NCBI GenBank assembly: GCA_028565635.1
Contig: JAOXYB010102493.1
Location: forward strand, 1 to 38,486
DNA: 38,486 nucleotides
Source: Phoronis ovalis
Taxonomy: Eukaryota; Phoronida; Phoronidae
Direction of reading: 5' to 3'
This document shows, piece by piece, positions 26,160-38,381 of the stretch. The notes beneath the pieces are model-generated. The model was given only the letters and a program-made list of their open reading frames with translations, did no database searches and had not been told where the DNA came from. The translations under genes were made by a program, and so were the position numbers. Within the stretch, counting starts at the first letter, position 1. Each line of letters starts with the position of its first letter.

Positions 26160-26286
26160 AATTTTGAAAACTAAGCTTGTAAGCTAGAAAAGTTTTTGTT
26201 CATATAATATAAATAATAATTTAATAAAATATGCTTCAAATATGGAACAAAAAATATCTAGCTTACAAGCCTAGGTTTTAAAAATC
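26160..26286. repeat. inverted repeat with about 42-nt arms downstream of the P450
   Basis: Arm 26160-26201 (core GCTTGTAAGCTAGA ... TTTTTGTTC) is matched by the reverse complement of arm 26245-26286. A 14-bp core is perfect and the rest imperfect with one gap. The loop, about 43 nt, is AT-rich and carries AATAAA. Could be a small MITE remnant or an RNA hairpin in the 3' UTR. Confidence 0.75.
26223..26228 (+). terminator. possible poly(A) signal of the P450 gene
   Basis: AATAAA about 455 nt after the P450 stop, in the loop of the inverted repeat at 26160-26286. A second AATAAA occurs at 26419-26424. Confidence 0.4.
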
Positions 26287-26450
26287 ATAAATATATTTTT
26301 GAAGCTGTATACAGGTTCATGTAAGCAGGATGAACTATAATTAAATACAAAGAAAATTGGCTAAGAATTAGTTTTTATTCATGTTATTAGTTTGACGTAA
26401 CTACAAAGAACAAATGGCAATAAACATATTTTGACATCTTTGGTACAAAT

Positions 26451-26572
26451 AGCAATGTAATTGTAAGCAGTCTTACTTTAGACTGCTTACTTTAGACTGC
26501 TTACAATTACTTAGACTGCTTACTTTAGACTGCTTACAAAGAGCAATGTAATTGTAAGTAGTCTAAAGTAAG
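26451..26572. repeat. compound tandem and inverted repeat (TTACTTTAGACTGC units)
   Basis: The word CTTTAGACTGCTTAC recurs three times on the plus strand. GTAATTGTAAGCAGTCT (26457-26473) has a perfect 17-bp inverse at 26494-26510. The outer words AGCAATGTAATTGTAAG(C/T)AGTCT stand as direct repeats at 26451 and 26542. Confidence 0.8.
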
Positions 26573-26934
26573 AAAATAACTTTATCTTTGATCATCCTAG
26601 CTATCATCATAGCGTGTGGTTACAGTGTTTCTGAAATATCGTAATAGCCAAGGCAGTTTTCTTTTAAATTGAATAGATGATCTGAAACAACAATCTTAGT
26701 TATCACCTTATGTTATATTGCTAGGTAAGTGATAACAGATTTGAATGTGCCAATAGAATCAACAATGCATATATGCTAAGAAACAATTGGCAGTGTGCGC
26801 GAACAAACATCATGATAGTAGCCACTGAATTACTGTACAAAAATGGAAGTGAGGCAGCCCTGAACACGTAACAAGGATAAGTGAATTAAAGCTCAAACTT
26901 TACATATTCCAACAAATGTAGCAAGCTAGGATAC

Positions 26935-26940
26935 TTTATT
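26935..26940 (-). terminator. poly(A) signal of the WRN gene
   Basis: AATAAA on the minus strand about 58 nt beyond the WRN stop codon, implying a very short 3' UTR. Confidence 0.5.
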
Positions 26941-26997
26941 CCAGTTGCTCTCTTTAGACGAAAATGTCTAAAAGCATATTACTAGTAATAAATATGT

Positions 26998-29900
26998 TCA
27001 ACAGCCAAACATACCGCCTGGCTTGGATTTCTTACTTGTTCCTTTTGCTTTATTTTTCACCATCCATGATGGTACTTTTCTTTTACTCTGACTTGACTGA
27101 CTTTGTGACATGTTAGGAGATTCTTGACTACTACTAAATGAAGTCCTGGCATGTGACTGGCTACTGCTTAACTTTGGCTGTGTCTGTGACGTTGATCTTG
27201 AGAACTGTGATAGGTCTGTTGCGGTTGTATTTTTTGCAGGTGGTATGCCAAATTGGCGTTTAAGAATGGAGATAACCAGTTTTATTTGTCCCCACGTAAT
27301 CGTGTCAGGCAGTGCTGCTTTAATTGGACCTATTCGACTGATGTCTGTAAGATATGATAATAAAAAGCTGTTATTAACTTATTAAAAGATTCTTTAGCAC
27401 GAGCAACAGGTAACAAAGTGTGTGCATCTGTAAGGCTCGTTAAAGAAAATCACCTGTAGTCTATATTTATACAAAAAATTTGAAAGATTTCTTTCATTTC
27501 ATACATTAATGCACATGACAAGCGCACACAATTCACTTGTTACTAGTAGCTTGTTTGTATTAGCTAGTTCAAAGATACATACAGACAACAGGTAAAATAT
27601 GAATGTGAACTAACAACTGTTCATCTGATTTAATAAAGAAATCCCCAATGTTTGTATTAGAGACCTGTTTAACAGATGATGTGATATAAATGCTAACTTA
27701 TTTTGAGCACTGTTTCAATTCCTTTCATGATTAAACAAAGTATGCTGTTACTTTGTTTAGATGAATCATCACAATCAAGCAGCTCTTTAACACCAGTTTA
27801 CTGGCGATGTTTTTTTTTAAAAATCGGGTGAACGATTGCAGAGATATGATTAATCCGGCAAATATTTATCCATTTCCTGTATGTGAAAATCTTATACCAT
27901 CTCTACACTGTACTGTCAGAAGAAACATGTGCAATGGCTGACATAAACAAATAAAGTTATGAAGCTTGTTTGATCAATGACTGAAAAAAATAAAAATTAA
28001 TTTTATCATGACATTATTTGCTTATCACATCGTCACAACATTTTCTATAATTTTGTTTTGCGATCACATTTGCATAAAACTGAATCTGTCCTTCCGTTAG
28101 AAGATGCTGCTTGTATGAGATTTCTACCTGAATTGATAGGTGGTGCTCTGATTGTCTTCTCTATTGTACTGATGAGTTTATTTGTTAAACCAAGTCTTTC
28201 AGTATCCAGTGGTAAGCCAGCGTCTAAACATTCACAAAGATGACCTTCAATCGTACAGGACTTCAAGTAGCGCGTCTGAGCAATCCATTCCTACAAGACA
28301 ACAGAAGTCACACTTTAATTCTTAGAAGTTACATCATCAAAAAAACAAAGATCAGAAAGCATTCTTTTTAGGGATTTTAAGGCTTAACTGGTACATCACT
28401 TTTCTGATATTTCAACAATGAACTGGTAGAAGCCCACTGCTTTTATTACACAAAAGCCAGTACTGCAAATTTTTTTTTTTTGTAATGAGATATTCGAAAT
28501 ATGACAACTGCAAAAACAACAGTATTATCAGGAATGTTTACCCTTTCAGTAATTATCATTATTATTTTATTAGCGACTTTGTAAACTTGGGGACACATTA
28601 ATTATATTATATGACAGATTAACCTTTCCCAAACATAAGAAAGAATGCAAACACTAAATATTATCGAAAAAACTTTTTAAAATTAATTTCTATTCATGTT
28701 GAAATAAATTCCTCTTTTTCAATTATAAGACTACTTACTATGCTTCTTTTCTCCAACTGAAACAGCACATATGAATTCCTCATGGTCTCAGTCAAACTGT
28801 GCAATATATTCTGTTCAGCTTCTTGTAGTTGTGTAGCATCACTCTAAAACAGCAAATATTTTGAAGAATAAAGTATATAACAAAAGCAGTAGGTGAGTTC
28901 TCTATTAAAATCTGTTTGGCTGTGGTAAATAAGTATACTAAGTAATGTACTGTGAGGAAATGCAATGTAAGGTAAGGTAATGCAATGTAAGGTAAGGTAA
29001 GGTAAGGTAATGCAATGTAAGGTAAGGTAATGCAATGTAAGGTAAGGTAATGCAATGTAAGGTAAGGTAAGGTAAGGTAATGCAATGTAAGGTAAGGTAA
29101 TGCAATGCAAGGTAAGGTAATACAATGTAAGGTAAGGTAATGCAATGTAAGGTAAGGTAAGGTAAGGTAAGGTAAGGTAATGCAATGCAATGTAATGTAA
29201 GGTAAGGTAAGGTAATGCAATGTAAGGTAAGGTAATGCAATGTAATGTAAGGTAAGGTAAGGTAAGGTAATGCAATGTAAGGTAAGGCAATGCTATGTAT
29301 TGTAATGCAATGTAGTGCAAGATAATGTAAAGTACTAAAAAATTAAAGTACATTATTTGGGACTAACAACTTTGTCCCAGACACTATAAAAGTTCTGTGT
29401 GGAGATGATGAATGTTCCACTCTTGCTGGTGATGACAATTGATGATTTTTAATAACCATCAAAAAGTAAAAATAAAATAGTTGCCTCAAAGTGATACGCA
29501 TTGTATAAAAAGTAATTGGAACAATAAAATTCATGTCTAATATTGAACAGGTTGCTAGACCAGTTTGGGCAACTTATTCACACTTTATACTTTGAGAATA
29601 ATTTTGGGTAGTTACATGAAAAGACATAAGGGATTATTAAAAATTATTTATCTATGTAATTAGCAAGGCCATTTGGAGTAAAACCCACTATTTTCAAAAC
29701 ACAAACTTGACCAAACTTTAAATGTTAAACTTATAGAGATTTCCAAAAAATATTACAGCACCAGTACTGTCACAAAAAAATTATACCTTTGCATTATCTG
29801 TCTCATCTGGAAAATTGTCCAAGTTAAGTACATCTTTATGCTGAGAGACGAAATTGCAAACGAGATCTATTACTCTCTGACCTAACAATTCCGCTTTAGC

Positions 29901-32900
29901 ATGTGGCAGATCTTCCAACTCCATCAGCTTGCTGACAGAGCTGGGTCTGAAATTATTACACAGCAAGAGTATTATAAATAAAGTATATATTACACAGAAC
30001 TGTTTTCCACAAAATTTTATATTGTGTCTATGATGTAATAAATACCAGTACAAAAACTATATTTTAATTTAATAGTGAAACATTAATAACTTTAAACAGC
30101 ATTATTTCAAAAAATTGAGTATTTGACAGTCATGTGAATGCAACACTATATGAACCACATTTAAATTTGAGAAATGACTGCGGCTTATACAAAAGGATAC
30201 GTGTGAAAATAAGAAGTAGGCACGCCCTTACCGTATTATGGTTATATCACTGACATTTTTATTGCTTGCCACCATGTAAGGGTAATATTCCTTCTCGGCA
30301 GCAATTTGGTTTCGTAACTCCATAATCTTTTTCAATAGTTCTTTCTGTAAGAAATACCAACAAAATTAAACAAGTGTACTGAAAGTTTTCACAAGTTAAA
30401 CAAGTGTACTGAAAGTCTACAGAAGTTAAACAAGTGAGTCTACAGAAGTTAAACAAGTGTACTGAAAGTCTACAGAAGTTAAACAAGTGTACTGAAAGTC
30501 TACAGAAGTTAAAAAGATTTATTTCACTTCCATTGTGCCCGCACAATATACATGCTTTACTATCCTCTGGTTGAGAGATCCTGAGTAACTAAACTTTGAT
30601 ACATCATTATTTCTGATTTATAGGAAGTTATCAGGTATCAATATCAACATAGCACAGAAAAAGGGACTGACATTCTATCCACCTCAACTTGTCTCAACAG
30701 AGATAATGTTTTGGTTTTTACCTGTAGACTGATTTGCTCAGCTGTTGGTTGTTTGTCTACTGCCTGGCTGGAGGTGCCTCGACTAGACAACCAATTCTTG
30801 TTTGGAATCTGTGGTAAAATCCTAAAAGATTCACAAAATATTTTACTGTCAGTTGTGGCTTACACACTTGAAAAACATTTGTCCTGTACAACTTAACTGC
30901 AAGTTAGCATGGATAAACTTCATGGTAGCAACTTTTTCTTTCACTTTCTTTCAAAAACATCTCATCTCAATTAAAATGATGAATACCCAATTTAATGTTT
31001 TCCAGTAAAAAAAAAGGCCTGCTATTGCAGAATAAGGAGAAAAATAATTGGTGAATTTTGACTCTCACTGTGAAATTTCACAGGGACTATAAATTTTCTA
31101 CAAAGCTGAACATAACATACTTTGGAATAAAGGTGGGTTCTATTTTAGTCTCTTTTTCATATGATGCCAGTTCATGGTTGGCTTGTACTTTCAAGGTTGG
31201 TTCTGATGAACTTTGCACTTGGGACAACCATTTGTTACCCATTGAAGACACATCGACTGTAGACCCAAAACCACTTTCCACCGGAGTTTCTTTAAGGTAC
31301 CCCAAACTTATAAGCAAACGACCTACAATGTAAAAATATTTAATTCCATGGCAATGCATAATATATTTTTTGTGAGATTCAGGAACAATAAAAATTCTTT
31401 GTCTATAACCGGGACTCACAAGAAAAGTAATTTTATCATGCCTACAAATGAACCAAAGGTATTTTAAGAAAGTAACAAATTCAAAAACTTGCAATGAAAC
31501 AACACTGACACTGTCAAAAAAAAATCAGGTTACTTACTTAATGCTTTCCACCATTTCTCAGATTTATCCCTGAAACAATATCAAACTAAAATACATCTAT
31601 GACTTTTTTTATAACATAACTATATCTCATTAGCTGAAGGCATTTTTGACAAGAATATAGCTAAAAAAATTATTATTTGTCAGCACCATGCATTCATGCT
31701 TTTATACACTTGGCAGTAGCTGTTCAAAGACTTACTTTCCTTCACCAAAGCCTTTAAATTTCGTAAATTTTGCTGGTAGTCTCTGGTTAGTTGAACCTCG
31801 AACAAAGTAAACAGGAACAGTAATACCAAATCTTCCATCCATCATCTAAACCAAATAACAACAAATATTTTCATAGCATATTATTTTTATTCATCATCAC
31901 AGTTTTTTTGTAGCTGTACTGATTACTTTGGGACCATTTGGGATGGTTTTGAGGTTATGAGCAGAGATGGGGCTTTAAGGAAGTTTTTACGGACATGGGC
32001 ACTTACGGAAAAGATAACGATAATTACTTCCGTCCGATTTTTGACATTACTGACAACCTGACAGCTCTTTATGGTACAAATAATAAAAAGAACTTATCTT
32101 CATTTGGTTTACTCCATAGTCACATGTGCTTACGCTAATAATAAACAATCAAATGTAGAAATAGTACCACAAAACACAGGTAACGGTTTTTTATGTACAA
32201 CAGCACAAATGTGTTACATAATGAACTAACACAGAAAACTATTCAAAACATTATGACTGTAATACATGTTAAAAAGAGTACCTTGATTGCATGGAAAAGA
32301 ATTTTTGCCTCACGACCAACATCGAGTTTCTCAGAACTTAGCCTATCACCTGTAGACTGAAAATTAGTATTTAATCTACAAAACAAGAATTATAAATCAG
32401 TTTCTCACAAGAAATTATGCTGGGATTCAGCCATTGTAAATAGCATCATGCAATCAGATACTGAGCATGTCAAATCAGATAGTTTTACTGTCACAATGGT
32501 CAACTGTTTTTACTAAATGTAAAAAAAAATCATCCCCTTTGATGGAAAATAATAGTTCATATATATATATGTCCGTTATTCACATGACATAGTTTTGGAA
32601 TACTATATGCTGAATACTGCTTTACATAAAATAGAGTGTGTCGCTTTCTTTGTTAGGATTACTTCCAATCTTTCAGGTTTCCTGTACAGTTGCTTAATAT
32701 ATGCCACATTACTTCGATATTCTGATGATACACTTTTTTCTTATATTATTACATCATTTCAAGATTTTGTGGAACTTGAAATGATTAAAAGTGATTAATC
32801 GTTTCTGCGAAAATACGCTACTCAAACCATGCCATCCCCTCTATTCCATAGATTTGTATAAAGACTTCAGATTACATGTACGATTTGATGACAACAAGAT

Positions 32901-35900
32901 TAATCATTGACATGCTCTGTGTTATAGCAACAAAAAAGTTTATTACTTATGTGCACTTACTTTCTTGCACAATTATCACAACAACTTTCAGTTCCTCCAA
33001 CAGATGTCACTACTTTATCTTCAAAATATTGCAGAATCTGATGTCTGAGACAAGATGTGGAAGACAAATACTGTTCCATTTTGGACAACATTTGTAACTT
33101 GTGATTTTTGAACTTTGGGTTCTTAATATCCTTCAGAAAAAACCTGTACGGTGTAAAATAATATAACTCAGAAAGGAGAACAGTTCTAAACTGTGAATGC
33201 AATCAAGGTATGTAGGTTGGAAATCCTAGCAAGATACACTTTCAGAACATGAAAACATGGGAACTAAAATACATGCCGATTGACACAATTCAAAATCTAT
33301 TAACACAGTACACTGTCTGGTTAACACTACATTCCTTAAAAAACTTTCAACGGTAACTAATGAAGGCTCCATAGCTAAATAGCCACTTATGTTCATTTTT
33401 GTTTAAAAGCATAAGGTTTGGAACCGGCAGTCCAGTATGCAAAATCGGTCACTAAATTAAGAAATATCAAATTTAAAATTATCAAATTTTGCAATATTAG
33501 AGGGTGTCTCCCACCTGAAAACTAATTAATTCCTCCTAAAGTACAATGATGACACAAAGCTAATATACACTAGCAAGGTTCACGTTCAGATTATACCTGT
33601 TAGTACTAAAATCCTTTGGAGCATAGAAGACATGACAAGAACTGGGCTGACCATCTCTACCAGCACGACCAATCTCCTGGTAGTAAGATTCAATATCTTT
33701 GGGAGCTGAAATAAAAACGTCGACATATTTCCTAGCTTTTTTATTCAAAAGTGTTTCTTATTAAGTAAATTATTGTAAAATACAAATGAGCAGTATATAA
33801 TGATACTGCAACACAAAAAGTTTTTGTTCCCTATCATCAAAAAGTTTGCTCTTCAAATTAGAGGGGAAGAATTTGAAAGTACGAAATTTCAGGGTAGCAA
33901 TGTTAATGTTGTGTTTTCTTGCATCTACCTAATTACTAATACTCTTGCTTATGGCTTTAGTGATGTAGGTTTGCACCATAGAGTAATTTCAATATTTTTT
34001 ACTTTATGATACAAGATGTATGTACAACAGCATATTTCAAGTTTTACAGGAAAGTAACAATCAACAAAATGAATAGAATATGCACTTACCACCGTAATGA
34101 ATAACCTTTCTCACATCAGGCTTATCAATACCCATACCAAAAGCTACCGTTGCCACGACAACAGAAACTTGATCAGTCACAAATAAATGATGAGCTTTTT
34201 TTCTCCGACTCATTGTACAACCAGCGTGATATAGAGCACTCTGAACTCCTAAAGCTGTAAAATTTAAACAGATTGATATAGAGCACTCTGAACTCCCAAG
34301 GCTGTAAATTTAATCATATTTTTACCATTTTATTAGTTTCCAAGGGCAGAATGCATTTTTTCAAAAAAACGAAAACTGGAAAAACCATTTAATATTAAGA
34401 AGATTGAAATCTTAAGCTATACTACAAAGGGATCAGAAATGTCTTAAAGATTTTACTGTAAGTCACAAATTGAAAACCTACAATGTCGTTTTTATATTAT
34501 TTTGCAGTTTTTGGAAAACAGTAACTTAAAAATATAAACCTACATTGTAATAAACTATGGACAGTCTCTGAAGCTTTCTTAGTTGGACAGTAGATGATGG
34601 TTGATCCTTCAAAATCATAACTCTTGCCTTCTTTTATCATTTGAGATTTGAGGTCACTCATCATATCAACTTTTAAACTAACAGATAAAAACAGATTCGG
34701 TCTGAAAAAAAATTTAATAATTATAATCGGTAGACCCAAACATTTTGTGCTGTGGCAAAAAGAAGGATGAACTGGATGATGTTCTTTAGTTTGAATTTTA
34801 CTGAATTTTTTCACTTTTTTTCCAAAAACAATCCTTGGAAACAGAATCATAAAACAATCCCTGTTAACAGAATCATAAAACAATCCCTGGAAACAGAAAC
34901 ATAAAACAATCCCTGGAAACAGAAACATAAAACAATCCCTGGAAACAGAATCATAAAACAATCCCTGTAAACAGAATCATAAAACAATCCCTGTAAACAG
35001 AATCTTAAAACAATCCCTGTAAACAGAATCATAAAACAATCCCTGTAAACAGAATCTTAAAACAATCCCTGGAAACAGAATCATAAAACAATCCCTGGAA
35101 ACAGAATCATAAAACAATCCCTGTAAACAGAATCATAAAACAATCCCTGGAAACAGAATCATAAAACAATCCCTGTAAACAGAATCATAAAACAATCCTT
35201 GGAAACAGAATCATAAAACTCACAAACTAGATCTGACAACTACTCTGATCAGTCTTACTTTCTAATAAAGAAAACATTTCTTAACAAAACATTTGTGGAA
35301 TATTTGCTGAATCTGGACATTAAAATTACACATTCTACTTTTTGTAAAAAACATGTTTGTATTTTTTCCATTTGCTCATACTTCTAGCATCTGTCACTGT
35401 TAGTATGCAGCAGTTCTTGTATATTCTTTCTTTGTGCAACAGAACTTTATGTTCAATTAATTGACAACTTGTCATAACAATTATTCTATTTCTGATCAAG
35501 TGATATTTTTAAATTGCAATCTCTACCTGTCAAATCCAGTGCATGTCAGCAGTGGATTCTTTAATTTGAGTGATTTACAAATGTCTATTCTAACTTCAGG
35601 CGTAGCAGTTGCTGTCAGTGCCATTAAAGGTACCTAAAAATATAACGTAAGTGTCCTTCTGAAGCAATGTTATTTTTTCCATAACCTGTGGCAATGCTAT
35701 AATAAATGAATTGTGTACTAAAACCTTACAAATTAAGAAATTATTTGTAAAAATAAGTATGATATTAAAACATTACGTACTTCACTTTTAAAGCAGCTTT
35801 CTGTTGCATACAATGAATAACATATTTTGTGAATAAATAAGAAAATGGACTTTTGGATCATGCATATGTACCTGAGACAGCAGACCACGTAGGTTTCCGA

Positions 35901-38153
35901 GCGATCTGTAAGCCGATCTGAAGTCATGTCCCCACTGACTCACGCAATGAGCTTCATCAATAGCAATCAAGTCAATACCTACAAACATATGCACAATCAT
36001 GAATTCATAGTATCCAACATAAGCAACTGTATCGAATTATTTCTGTTATGTAACTCTGATCTTTCATTTCCAAGGACTTTGTACATGTTGAATAGAAACC
36101 CTCCTCCCTTATTTTTGAAAAATTGTGTGATCTTTTTAATGCAATACAATAGATATTTCTCATTACAGTTTCCTATATTCGCCACTAAGGGGATATGTGG
36201 GCTTCATCACCATTCACGCAAAGTATAATACATTATTGCATGCATAAAATTGCATTTATACTGCTACAGAATAAAATAATGGCAGGGTTATTGTAAACCT
36301 TCTATACCGTTGGAGCATGTAAATGCTATTTTTATGAGTAACTAAACTAAAAATATTTTTGAAAATTTGATATTTTTCAATGCATTGAATGCTAAAGGCT
36401 TGTCTACAAATCTCACATTTTCTCACAATATTCCCTGGTAGACAAAACTTGATACTTTACTTGAAAAGGTCACATTGTATATTCCAGAAAACATATGGAT
36501 ACCTAATAAAAATTAATAAGTAATTTACATAGATATAACAGCAGGTTTTAATGTACAATATGCATACTTTTACTGGGCCAAGCACATACATGTTACCACT
36601 AAACACACTCACCTACTTTATTGTTGAGGTCAACGAGTACACGACCTCCCGCAGATACATATTCAGGCGTCATAAACACGACACGATACATTCCACTGAA
36701 AACCAATTAATAATGTGAAACTTCAGCAACTTATACCAGTAACTGGCAGCAGATATTACCAGCCTCACCTATCTTGCTAAATGAACAAACTGTAATATTG
36801 TCCTACTTAGGTAGAACGCACAAAAGTTCAGTTAACTGATAACATTTACCACAGCATGTCTGGTCTTCTGAAAGTCTTGTTTTTTTTACATTTACTCAGC
36901 TAAAAGATGTAAAATTACAAGCACAAAACATAAATTATATCATTATGTTTCATTGTAGGTATTATTTTGTAGTCACTCAAAATTGCTTGCTTACTGGATG
37001 CTTTTACAAAACAATTACAATTTAATTATACTATAAATGCTTAATCAATCTGGACCATGCAAAATGTATGTGATGTGCTTTTTTTAACAACTATAATCAA
37101 GTTCACCCACAAATGACCTAGCAGCTAGTGACATCTAGTGGAGATGAAAGTATTCTCAGAGTTCCTCAATATTAAAAACATCACAATTTCTCACCGCCTG
37201 GCAGATGCAATGGCAGAAACAAATTATGCATTTAATTTTACAGCATTAAACTGGCAAATCTTACCTCATTAGGTTATGTGTGACTTCTGTTGTATTTTGT
37301 TGAGATGACCCTAGGAAACAGGCATTAATATTTACAACACTCAATCCCCGTACCTGGTCTTCCATTAAAGAAATTAATGGGGAGATAACGACCGATGTTC
37401 TGCCAGTGAAAACGGATGGATACTGGTAGCACAAACTTTTGCCATAACCTTGAATATGAAAAAGATAACTTTAAAATATCATCGTATACAGCTCACCTCA
37501 CTATGTATCCATGTGTCTTAGTTGTAAACGCAGTGCACTCAAAAGTGGACACAAGGGATAATTTCCAATATGATTAAACTTTTCTGTGAATGTTTAATAT
37601 CTTCACTTCTTTTTAAGTTAAAATATAGTACCCAAATGTAGACAACTACAAAAGATATGGCCTTATAACATTCCAAACTGATCAACTATACTAGGAGATC
37701 ACAGATATAAACGATGTCGATATGAAGTCGAAAACTTTGAACTTTCTGTTACATCCTTTATGAATTCTTTATTCTTGCACCACCTATTTACCTGTTGCCA
37801 TGATTACACAGTTGTCTCTCTTGTCATTTAGAATGCTGTTAATAATTTTCCACTGCATACTACAAATAAAGACAAAGACAATTTTGAAAATGTTCACAAT
37901 ATGTTAAGCTCATTGCTCATTTCTAAAAAAGGTTTTGATCGCCATCTTTCGGAGACTTTGCTTTCGTGTATAATTTCTGACATAATTAAACTGAACAGCA
38001 ATGGAAGTTTTATGGTTTTTTGAATTTTATTGTGGCCCACTTTATTAGCCAGTTTGTCAAAAAAAAGAATTACTCACGGTCTAAATTTACCATATCCAAA
38101 GTACTGTTTAAGAACTTGTGAATACTTAGGATCTTCAGGCTGATTTAAAGGAT
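26998..38153 (-). CDS. WRN: Werner-type RecQ helicase (WRN), 5'-partial, 20 exons
   Basis: ATP-dependent 3'-5' DNA helicase of the RecQ family, acting in the nucleus on forks, D-loops, G-quadruplexes and telomeres. Exons 5'->3': 38078-38153, 37792-37859, 37265-37448, 36613-36695, 35872-35978, 35527-35633, 34544-34701, 34090-34254, 33597-33705, 32961-33143, 32282-32375, 31736-31845, 31538-31569, 31121-31322, 30722-30821, 30232-30344, 29787-29946, 28739-28843, 28128-28290, 26998-27344. Two leading bases plus 888 codons stay in frame. Motifs in order: QWK with [12 protein letters not shown] (Walker A), [15 protein letters not shown] (DEAH), [48 protein letters not shown] (motif VI), RQC zinc site ending CCDNC, winged helix (KFKGFGEGK ... 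EKWWKAL), HRDC, then a C-terminal block RAPPINSD like human WRN and a basic tail [14 protein letters not shown]. These tail matches favour WRN over BLM. The 5' exons, including any exonuclease domain, lie outside the window. Confidence 0.95.
28960..29330. repeat. pentanucleotide-based minisatellite (GGTAA / TGCAA / TGTAA)
   Basis: About 370 bp built only from 5-bp words GGTAA, TGCAA and TGTAA, with the 20-bp phrase TGCAATGTAAGGTAAGGTAA repeated many times. It lies in the WRN intron between exons 29787-29946 and 28739-28843. Long open frames read across it (LPYLTLHY...) are artefacts of the 5-bp period. Confidence 0.95.
30372..30512. repeat. tandem repeat, 30-bp unit, in a WRN intron
   Basis: Unit AGTTAAACAAGTGTACTGAA plus AGTCTACAGA, about five copies, one with a 12-bp deletion. 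It lies between WRN exons 30722-30821 and 30232-30344. Confidence 0.9.
34228..34313. repeat. tandem duplication of a WRN exon start and splice acceptor
   Basis: About 39 bp (GATATAGAGCACTCTGAACT ... GCTGTAAA(A)TTTAA) occurs at 34228-34267 and again at 34275-34313 with a few changes. The first copy includes the acceptor and first 27 nt of exon 34090-34254; the second has an intact-looking acceptor (TTTACAG) upstream. Confidence 0.85.
34832..35220. repeat. 26-bp tandem repeat array in a WRN intron
   Basis: Unit AATCCCTGGAAACAGAATCA plus TAAAAC, about 14-15 near-identical copies differing at a few fixed sites (CTGG/CTGT, ATC/AAC). It lies between WRN exons 35527-35633 and 34544-34701. No spacer structure, so it is a minisatellite. 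Confidence 0.95.
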
Positions 38154-38381
38154 CTACAATTGTAAATGAATAAAAGATATAACTTTATTATAAGCCTGCA
38201 TTTGAGGTGCCACATGCGAACAGTAACAATCTTCCCAGCATCCTCAGTTTTATATGAGCTTATTTGTAGGCAATGGCAGAAACTGCAGTGTTCTGTGAAT
38301 GATTTACACAATAGCACTGATGAGAACTGTGTCATTGTTCCTTCACAAAATGAGTCATGCTTGGGATGTTTGGGCCCGGGG

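Larger units (their letters stand above)
25769..26934. other. convergent 3' region between P450 and WRN
   Basis: Holds the P450 3' UTR and two fold-back repeats. No exon recognised; the plus frame 25791-25973 follows the P450 stop and has no domain. Confidence 0.6.

Noticed and set aside
28792-29353. Three overlapping minus-strand frames rich in LPYLTLHY
   Set aside because: Produced by the 5-bp repeat, which stays open in several frames; inside a WRN intron.
32282-32356. WRN exon starting at acceptor TTTTCAG (32357-32358)
   Set aside because: That acceptor breaks the frame with the upstream zinc-site exon. The upstream acceptor TTTTGTAG gives exon 32282-32375 and restores it.
34832-35220. 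CRISPR-like array
   Set aside because: Units are contiguous 26-bp near-identical repeats with no unique spacers, in an animal intron.
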